Assembly: GCA_964019155.1 (NCBI GenBank)
Contig: OZ025239.1
Span: forward strand, 81,167,416-81,231,415
DNA: 64,000 nt
Direction: 5' to 3'
Source of the DNA: Osedax fenrisi
Lineage: Eukaryota; Annelida; Polychaeta; Sabellida; Siboglinidae
Part shown: one piece after another, positions 56,701-64,000 of the stretch
How the letters are laid out: each line of letters begins with the position of its first letter
How positions within the stretch are numbered: position 1 is the first letter of the stretch
Position numbers and translations under genes: made by a program
The notes under the pieces: model-generated
What the model was told of the DNA's origin: nothing
What the model saw: the letters and a program-made list of their open reading frames with translations, nothing else
The model's database searches: none

Positions 56701-57661
56701 TATTCCGACATTCTAAATATTAGTCGGTTGATATTCTATTTATAGATTCGTAATGACCTCTAGTTCAAGGTTGACGACATCGCCGGGGTTAACTTTCGGA
56801 TCATCTCGCCCCAATACATCGACGATGGCCTTCGCTGACATGTCAAGGTTAATCATCTCAATGTCCTTCAGAATCCATAAGAGGTCGCGCATTTTCATGA
56901 TGTCATCGAAAGGTTCTTTCTGGTGATGAGAAAGTGAACGTTACGATAGGTAGAGAGAATGGAGATGAGGGTGGGGATTAGGGTATGGATGGGGGTGGGG
57001 ATGAGGGAAGCGATGGAAATGGGAATGTTATAGTAGGTTTAACATTAAAGGTTTAACATTATCGTAGGTAAACAGAACATGAGGGATACGGATGTGAATA
57101 CAGGTTAGAGGACGACGCGTAGAGGAGGCGTATAAGGACGTACTACCTTCCTCGGCTTGCAGATAGTCTTGTAGACGTTGTAGCACTCCCGCATGTGTTC
57201 CATGATCACCGCTGTCTTGCGGTTCTCGTTGTAGATATAGCCTATGTGGTGGTGGCGGTGGAGGTGGAGGTGGTGGTGGCGTAGAGGTCGTCGGGCTAGC
57301 GGTGTAGAGGTCGTAGCTAACCGTGCACCGAGCAGGAGTACTTCATCACGTTGTCGGTGAATAGTCTGGAGACGCACCACGACAGTACGGGTACGGGGCC
57401 GCTGTAAAGGGGCACTTAGTACACGCACCGCACTCACAACTGCCCCTATTGCGTAGATGGCATCGAGACGCTCGAGCATTGGCTGCGAGACTGCCCGGCG
57501 ACGGCTGCTAAACGTTTTCGTGTAATGGGGGATGTGGCACCACAACTCTCCATTTTGGTTACCAACCCGAGAGCTGTTCTGGCGTTCGCGCATGGACTTT
57601 GGTCCATGTGACGCCACCCCTGCCGCCAACAACAACAACAACAACAACCGCACTCGCATGG

Positions 57662-57693
<32 letters not shown>

Positions 57694-58527
57694 GGTGGTG
57701 GCAGGCGTTTACATGCGCCAAAGCCCGTGCGCAAACGCTAGGACGGCCTCGGGTGATACGACCGAGAGACTGATAGTTGGGGTGCTGTCCCCCGTATATT
57801 TCACAGCCGTCGCCTGGCATTCCTGGAACCACTCGCATGCTAGCACTAGCTTTAGTGATGCACGCGCACGCGCCTATGTACATGCTCGTACATACACGCA
57901 TACATACGCATACATACTCATTAGCAAAGAACCATATGCTTTAGTAAATCGTGTGCACACGCATTATGACGAATATATGTAATTTAAACTTACCATATCA
58001 AATATATATAGTTACATGAATATTTATAGATACAGATAATATATATGTGTATTAGGGACATCTAAATATAAAGTGTTGACCAGCAAGGTTCTCTGAATGC
58101 ATATGTAGGATTATCAAATAATTATTAATAAATTACTAACTTAATAATAATTATTTAAATATTAAGTTTATTATTATGAATACATTTTCTTTATAAATTA
58201 AAAAATCATAGAATATAATAAATAAAGTAATTAATATAACTTTGTAGTATTGAATACATTTATAAAGTTAAAAAATTATTTTTAAATAAGAACATTAATT
58301 TGATAAGTAAATATTAAATATTGAAATAATATCAATGATATACCATTATACTATACTACGTTAATGATATTCGTATAAGAATAGAGAAGCCATGTGTGTG
58401 TTGCCTTACCTGTGTTCGTCGTGAAAGATGTGGTAAGCAATCGCCACCATGGAGTTGGTGAATTCTCGGAAAAGTAGACGTTTGTAGGGGTCGTGAATAC
58501 TGTGCTTGTCTTTATCGCAGCATGGGG
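53732..58527 (-). CDS. RSPH10B: Radial spoke head 10 homolog B, C-terminal part (8 exons, 5' end outside window)
   Basis: Component of the ciliary/flagellar radial spoke. Exons in transcript order are 58527-58410, 57401-57322, 57241-57147, 56919-56758, 56149-55967, 55698-55579, 54853-54769 and 53892-53732. All phases match, giving about 335 codons. Blocks shared with the human protein, in the same order, are HDPYKRLLFREF...AIAYHIFHDEH, a Cys-rich segment leading to GYIYNENRKT, CYNVYKTICKPRK, IMKMRDLLWILKDIEMIN, TFLEFFEALVNLADIYVTEAV, and NFWGHQIQIFFVRKFF. The segments between (55579-55698, 54769-54853) are Ser/Pro-rich linkers. The N-terminal MORN repeats are not seen and should lie past 64000. 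The start of the first listed exon is uncertain because it runs into the 57-bp repeat. The 3' end after 53732 is unresolved. The convergent neighbour is TM9SF4. Confidence 0.85.
54651..54726 (-). ncRNA. tRNA-like (SINE-like) sequence
   Basis: Read on the - strand there is a box A-like stretch, GTGTAGTTGGCTAAGGCG, then about 25 bases later a box B-like ACTTCAAATCCCA. This is the order and spacing of a pol III internal promoter. A clean cloverleaf is not obvious and the acceptor stem does not close, so it is more likely a tRNA-derived SINE or decayed tRNA than a functional gene. It lies in an RSPH10B intron. Confidence 0.35.
54885..55362. repeat. 20-bp minisatellite (TATATACTATATATTTACAT), about 23 copies
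   Basis: Nearly identical 20-bp units run without a break in an RSPH10B intron. The Ile/Tyr-rich frames on the + strand are the translated repeat. Divergence increases at the right end (after about 55290). Confidence 0.97.
57420..57611 (+). pseudogene. Retroelement-like C-terminal zinc-knuckle fragment, + copy
   Basis: An open stretch reads CPYCVDGIETLEHWLRDCP, a C-x2-C...H-x4-C pattern like the cysteine/histidine motif at the C-terminus of many reverse transcriptases (CP.CG..ETLEH.L..CP). It then continues to LSILVTNPRAVLAFAHGLW and a TGA at 57609-57611. Upstream there is an in-frame stop, so only the tail survives. It lies in an RSPH10B intron, antisense, adjacent to an exon acceptor. The retroelement origin is an inference from the motif. 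Confidence 0.5.
57612..57705. repeat. (AAC)n/(GTT)n and (GGT)n tracts between the inverted fragments
   Basis: AAC repeats, a short spacer, GTT repeats and GGT repeats lie exactly between the two tail-to-tail fragments. AAC facing GTT makes a potential hairpin. Confidence 0.85.
57709..57870 (-). pseudogene. Retroelement-like C-terminal fragment, inverted diverged copy
   Basis: On the - strand an open stretch reads CEWFQECQATAVKYTGDS and continues to ISLSVVSPEAVLAFAHGLW, ending in TAA at 57709-57711. AVLAFAHGLW is identical to the + copy and the preceding 30 residues align with roughly half identity. The first Cys pair and the His of the knuckle are not preserved. The two copies face each other tail to tail. 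Confidence 0.5.
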
Positions 58528-59070
58528 CTAGTGGGGGTAGAAGGGGTAAGAGGGAGGTATAGGTGTCTTTATCTAAGAATGGGGCTAGAGGGGGTGGGAG
58601 GGGTAAGAGGGTGGTATAGGTGTCTTTATCGCAGCATGGGGCTAGTGGGGGTAGGAGGGGTAAGAGGGAGGTGTAGATGTTTTTATCGCAGCATGGGGCT
58701 AGTGAGGGTGGGAGGGGTAAGAGGGAAGTGTAGGTGTCTTTATCTAAGAATGGGGCTAGAGGGGGTGGGAGGGGTAAGAGGGTAGTGTAGGTGTCTTTAT
58801 CGCAGCATGGGGCTAGTGGGGGTAGAAGGGGTAAGAGGGAGGTATAGGTATCTTTATCTAAGAATGGGGCTAGAGGGGGTGGGAGGGGTAAGAGGGTGGT
58901 ATAGGTGTCTTTATCGCAGCATGGGGCTAGTGGGGGTGGGAATGGTAAGAGGGTGGTGTAGGTGTCTTTATCGCAGCATGGGGCTAGGAGGGTGTGAGGG
59001 GTGAGAGGGTAGTGTAGGTGTCTTTATCGCAGCATGGGGCTAGTGAAGGTAGGAGGGGGATACAGGTGTA
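58508..59070. repeat. 57-bp minisatellite overlapping the RSPH10B exon start, about 10 copies
   Basis: GTCTTTATC recurs at 58508, 58565, 58622, 58679, 58736, 58793, 58850, 58907 and 58964, exactly 57 bp apart, then at 59020. Two unit types (CGCAGCAT and CTAAGAAT after the anchor word) alternate in part, giving a higher-order pattern. The unit nearest 58508 merges into the conserved exon. Confidence 0.95.
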
Positions 59071-59286
59071 TGAATGAATGAATGAAATCAGTTTATAGAC
59101 ATACGACATACTATGTATATCATACGTCTATGGAGGATCAGTGAAAGCCTAGGCTTTATTTGGTCGATACCTCCAATATGTTCATGTACAGATAACAATA
59201 TTAGTAAAAGTAATAATATAATAATAATGATTCATGTGTTAGCATTCTTTGTAATATAATTAGCAAATGAAACAATAAAATAGAAG

Positions 59287-59289
<3 letters not shown>

Positions 59290-59323
<34 letters not shown>

Positions 59324-59330
59324 TATATAT
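59290..59330. repeat. (TA)n microsatellite
   Basis: A TA run between the 57-bp minisatellite and the 91-bp tandem array. Confidence 0.9.
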
Positions 59331-59589
59331 AAATTAATAAAAATAATAAAACACTGTTCATGAACATAAGTTATCATCATATTTAATCCATTACATTAAA
59401 GTAAATAATAAAATAAGACTAGTGGACTTTTTTTCTGGAATCAAGGGCTAACACTCCTTGTGTAAGGGTTACGTGTGTACTGTGTCACTTTTTTACTAAA
59501 AGTAGTTACTTTATTACTAAAACAACTTAGTTACATAAAGAATTGTATTACTAAAACAAATTTATTACTAAATAAAACCTACATAAATT

Positions 59590-60190
59590 AAAACTTAATC
59601 CAACCTAACCATAACAGTGAAAATAACTATGACCACACACATACACACACATATCACTATACTTTTATAGACTCAATTGGGAAGTAATGCAGCTAAAAAA
59701 AACCTACCAAAATTAAAACTTAACCCAACCTAACCACAACTGTGAAAATAACAATATATATTAATATACTTGTATAGGCTCAAGTGGGAAGTAATGCAGC
59801 TAAAAAAACCTACCAAAAATTAAAACTTAACCCAACCTAACCACAACCGTGACAATATACTTTTATAGGCTCACTCGAGAAGTAATGCAGCTAAAAAAAA
59901 CCTCCAAAAATTAAAACTTAACCCAACCTAACCACAACCGTGACAATATACTTTTATAGGCTCACTCGAGAAGTAATGCAGCTAAAAAAAACCTCCAAAA
60001 ATTAAAACTTAACCCAACCTAACCACAACCGTGACAATATACTTTTATAGGCTCACTCGAGAAGTAATGCAGATAAAAAAAACCTACACAAATTAAAACT
60101 TAACCCAACCTAACCACAACCGTGAAAATAATAATATAAATAAATATGCTTTTATAGGCTCACTCGGGAAGTAATGCAGCTAACAATCCA
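59590..60190. repeat. Tandem array with about 91-bp unit, containing AACCCAACCTAACC
   Basis: GCAGCTAAAAAAA recurs at about 59689, 59795, 59887, 59978, 60069 and 60177 (spacing 91-108). Each unit runs GCAGCTAAAAAA, ACCTACCAAAATTAAAAC, TTAACCCAACCTAACC, then ATAGGCTCACTCGAGAAG. Internal copies are almost identical and outer ones diverge. Confidence 0.93.
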
Positions 60191-60249
60191 TCATAACGTA
60201 CTATCACATTCCAGCATAACTTACTATCAGGTTCCAGTTGTATATTTTT

Positions 60250-62830
60250 TATCGAAATAATGTATTACATATAGTAATATATATGTATAACACGATAATG
60301 TATTTTAATAATGTATTCGATACAGTTAAAATTATTAAAATCGAATTATTATTATAGATTTTGATTTTGTATATGTTAAAATTATTTTAAATTCAAATTT
60401 TTACATGGTGGAGATAGGAAAAGTACTTTTGTAAAGTCATTTATGAGGTAAATAATCATAGCAAATGCATATCGGATGGTTACATTTATATCTACTCATT
60501 ACCGTTAACATTATAGAATAGAAATTAGAATTTTTTTTTTTTTATAAATTGCAATTTTTTTTTCTTGAGATGATGAAATTTTGTGAAAAATTGAAACCGA
60601 GCTGGACACCCAATTATTCATATATTAATGGTTTTTCTCAATTTATTAAAGGAACTTTCGTACTTCGCATCCGTTGAAATCATAATCGAGGCGAACGCGT
60701 TACCGGAAGTCGGTCAAATTTACCCCACAAAAATCACGTATTTTTCACTATTTCGGCCGTAGCTCGAAGAATATTAAATATTATATATCACAATTTATAC
60801 CACGATATTATATTTTAATTATCTATGTAATAAATTTAAAATTATTGAAATCGGATCATTATTGAGGATTTTGATTTTTTACATCACCTAAAAATTTTAA
60901 GAATTTATTTTTACATGGAGGAGATAGGAAATAATTATTATAAACTCGTTAAACCAAATAACTGAAATATAGTCCATATGATATATATTAATAAGCGTTA
61001 TAAATTTTATTTTATAATTATATCTATTTTGTAAAGATATATTTTTTTTGTAAAATTTTATAATATAATTAATTAATATAAATATAATAATTAATACCGA
61101 TTAATCTAATAACTTATTCGATAATATTAATATTATTTTATTAATTAGATAGTATAGTACTACTAACATAAGTAAAAAAATCTATATAATACTATTATAT
61201 AATAAGTTATTAGAATTTCATATTTTATAAATATATAATTTGTGTTATAAAAGTATAAAATTATAAATATAACTATATATATTTATTAATAATAGTTACC
61301 CTAATTAATTATTCGTATATATTTATATTATTTTATCATATAGATAATATATTAATAATAAAATAAGTAAATAATGCTTATATAATATATTTATTGTCAC
61401 ATTGAATGAATATATATATTTATAAATTTCTAATTGTTGTAAAATTATAATATAATTAAATGTATTAGTTAATATTATTTACACTATCATACTTTTCGAT
61501 AATATTTATATTATTTTAGTATCCAGATATTATATTAGTAATAAAATAAGTACAAAATTATGAAATTATATTAATTATACTATAAATTATAAAGTTAAAA
61601 TTATTGAAATCGAATAATTATTATAGATTTTGATTTTTTACATGATAAAAATATTATAAATTCATGTTTTTACATGGTGGAGATAGGAAATGTACTTTTG
61701 TAAAGTCATTTATGAGGCAAATAATCATAGTAAATGTAACGCGATTGATTACATTTATATCTACTCATCACTCTTAACATTATAGAATAGAAATTAGAAT
61801 TTTTTTTTTTTTATAAATTTATAATTTTTTTCTTGACCATTTGTACGATGAATTTTGGTGAAATATTAAAACTGATCTGTACCTTAAATTATTCATATAT
61901 TAATAGTTTTTCTCATTTTATTATAAGTACTTTCGTACTCCGCATGTGTTAAAACCATAATTGAGACGAACGCGTTACCGGAAGTCGGTCAAATTTACGT
62001 CTCCAAAATCACGTATTTTTCACTATTTCGGCCCTAGCTCGAAGAATATTAAATATTATATATCACAATTTATACCACGATATTCTATTTTAATTAACTA
62101 TATAATGAAGTTTAAATTAAAGAAATCGAATCATTATTGTGGATTTTTATTTTTTTACATCATCTTATATGTTGAAAAATTTATTTTTACATGGCGGAGA
62201 TAGAAAATAATTATTATAAACTCGAAATCTAGTATAAACGAAATCTAATATTATTAGAGTTGAAGTATTATTAGTATATGGCGAAAAAAATGCATATATA
62301 ACGTATTTTATAACGTCCGTATATGCGATATAGACTTTCTACCTATCTTCGCCATAGAGAATCGAGAGAACAATGGATCCCTTCCATCTACGAATATCAT
62401 ATTTATATATAGAATAAATATATAAATATAGTACATATAGTATATATTACTCGTTTACTAATTATATCGTAATTATAGTGTAATATTATTACTAATTTAT
62501 TATTCATATAGCGTATTATAAGTAAATATAGAAAAAAATGCGTATATAACGTATTTTATAAAGCCCGTATACGCGCTTACTCATAAGATCGCCCGTAGAA
62601 TTTTTACGTTAACGAAAATATTTCGTAAATTTTTTTTAACGGCGGAGATAGGACATTTTTTTTTATAAACTCAAAATTTAAATTTAACGAAATCTAGTAT
62701 CGTCGGGGTTCGAGTAATATTAGCATCGTGCGAAAAAAATGCGTATATAAAGTATTTTATAACGTCCGTATACGCGATATACACTTTCTACCCATCTCCG
62801 CCATAGAGAATCGAGAGAACAATAGAATGC
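60250..62830. repeat. Large complex repeat: two 0.65-kb copies 1.27 kb apart plus partial copies
   Basis: TTACATGGTGGAGATAGGAA at about 60401 recurs at about 61670 in the same context. GGAAGTCGGTCAAATTTAC with TTTTTCACTATTTCGGCC recurs at about 60706 and 61980. A second shared block, CGTATTTTATAACGTCCGTA leading to ATAGAGAATCGAGAGAACAA, occurs near 62300 and 62750. The word GGCGGAGATAGG also appears inverted as CCTATCTTCGCC and CCCATCTCCGCC. No coding frame of substance is present. The type of element is unknown. Confidence 0.85.
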
Positions 62831-63412
62831 CTCGATCGATGAATAGAGATTATTTAAATATATAAATATATAATATCACGATTATTACTCGTTTACTAAT
62901 AATATAATCGATATATATAAATATTATCGGATATTTATTATCTAGAGTGTATCGTGTTAATAAATGTGGAAAAAGTTTGAAATTCCTTTCCAAGCTTACG
63001 CTATATCTCGGGGCTCGCTTCGCTCATAGAAGGTCTGGTGGCTCGCTTCGATCGCCAATTGTACCAAGACGACGACTACGACGATTAAGCCCTTTAATAT
63101 ATATTAGTTAATTATGTAACTTTATAATATTGTAATATTGAGAACTTGTTAATAAAAATAGTCAATTATTATAAATATGTGTAAAATAAAAATATCTAAA
63201 AGTATGTTATAAAATTAAAACTACTAAACAAAAATTAATCATCTTTCAATAAGACATGCAATGGTGCCACATTCCTGTCAAATTACAGATGACTAATAAT
63301 AATACCAATAATAATTTTAAAAAATATTTAAAACAATAAACGAAACAAGATGTAAAACAAATATAAATATTAAAAAAATAAATATTAAAATATATAAAAT
63401 ATATAAAAAAAA
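62831..63412. other. AT-rich stretch without gene
   Basis: A GC-richer patch at 63000-63090 contains GGCTCGCTTCG twice, once in the middle of a near-palindrome; no function is assigned. The remainder is probably the 3' UTR of the LINE fragment that follows on the - strand. Confidence 0.4.
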
Positions 63413-64000
63413 CTAATATTTACTTATAAATGAATATTTTAATGTTTTTTTTAGAATAAATACATTATTAATATTATTTTTTCGTAAAAGATTATTAAAC
63501 ATTAATTCATTATATAACTTTGGTCCTTTAAAATATTGTATTTTTTAATTTATTTGATTTCATAAGTGGTAGAATAGATTTATTTTTTAGTTTATTTAAC
63601 TTGAAATATGAGTTATAATCTAATTTATATTTATTATTTAAGAAATTATATATTAATAATGTGTTTCTATATATAATTAGATCTTCAAATTTTAAAATAT
63701 TATTTTTTTTTTAAAAAGGACCAGTATGTGTCAGTATGTGTAGACGTATTAATGGTAATTTTGATTTATCTATTATTTGTTTATTAATAATGCTTATAAC
63801 TTTTTTCTGTAACATAATTAATTTTGTAATATTTGATTTATAAGTATTTGACCATACTTCAAATGGTATTCCAATGTATTGCAGATTATGTAAATTTAAT
63901 TCATTAATATTTTGTGAATATGTATATTGATCCTTTCTTTTAACAAATAGATTATAATTAAAAATACAAAATATTAATGAATGATCACTAATATATATTA
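63413..64000 (-). pseudogene. C-terminal fragment of a second LINE reverse transcriptase, cut by the window
   Basis: On the - strand, three frame-shifted pieces read QYIGIPFEVWSNTYKSNI and LIMLQKKVISIINK, then ILKFEDLIIYRNTLLIYNFL, then GPKLYNELMFNNLL, ending in a stop at 63413-63415. These match, in order, the C-terminal segments of ORF2 in the element at 42480-47230 (FWGNTYKSN, LQKRMIRIICK, GPITWNKL). Frameshifts lie in an A-run near 63705-63715 and near 63530. The family is related but clearly different. It continues past the right edge. Confidence 0.8.

Noticed and set aside
57105..57734. Minus-strand 209-codon frame, His/Pro/Leu-rich
   Set aside because: It runs through two RSPH10B exons (one in the wrong frame), an intron and simple repeats. 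Only 57147-57241 is coding in that frame.

Overview
The window is nuclear DNA from an intron-rich, strongly AT-biased eukaryote, most probably a metazoan. The evidence is four spliced protein genes, including a ciliary radial-spoke gene, short GT-AG introns, non-LTR retrotransposons with metazoan-type ORF1/ORF2, many small terminal-inverted-repeat elements, and a very high load of (TA)n, (CA)n and (ACT)n microsatellites. The species cannot be fixed from sequence alone; an early-branching or marine invertebrate is a guess. No CRISPR array, rRNA or convincing intact tRNA gene was seen.

Layout: (1) 2924-6505, + strand: the C-terminal two thirds of ceramide glucosyltransferase (UGCG) in six exons; its 5' exons lie before the window. 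(2) 6992-12922, - strand: a complete four-exon TauD/TfdA-type Fe(II)/2-oxoglutarate dioxygenase, convergent with UGCG; its intron 2 carries a dead L2/CR1-like LINE. (3) 12923-24076: intergenic DNA with hairpins and MITEs. (4) 24077-41546, + strand: a complete TM9SF4 orthologue in 19 exons (618 aa); intron 2 (6.6 kb) holds Harbinger-like and hAT-like MITEs, and three other introns are filled with tandem repeats. (5) about 42480-47230, + strand: a nearly intact LINE with ORF1 and an ORF2 broken by one stop codon. (6) 51760-52823: a pogo-like element with a transposase-tail fragment. (7) 53732-58527, - strand: the C-terminal part of a radial spoke head 10 homolog B (RSPH10B) gene; its MORN-repeat exons would lie beyond the right edge. 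(8) 58508-63000: a 57-bp minisatellite, a roughly 91-bp tandem array and a large complex repeat. (9) 63413-64000, - strand: the tail of another LINE.

The four host genes do unrelated jobs: Golgi glycosphingolipid synthesis, 2-oxoglutarate-dependent oxidation, Golgi/endosomal membrane-protein sorting, and the ciliary axoneme. They do not look like a functional cluster. The most unusual signals are: T at position +3 of 22 of 34 mapped splice donors; a 57-bp (19-codon) repeat running in frame into an RSPH10B exon and carrying repeated 3' splice-site-like sequence; a dioxygenase ending in KDEL; introns made almost wholly of (ACT)n; and a tail-to-tail pair of zinc-knuckle retroelement-like tails.

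Exon boundaries were assigned by hand from reading-frame continuity, GT/AG sites and remembered family sequences. No alignment or search was run.
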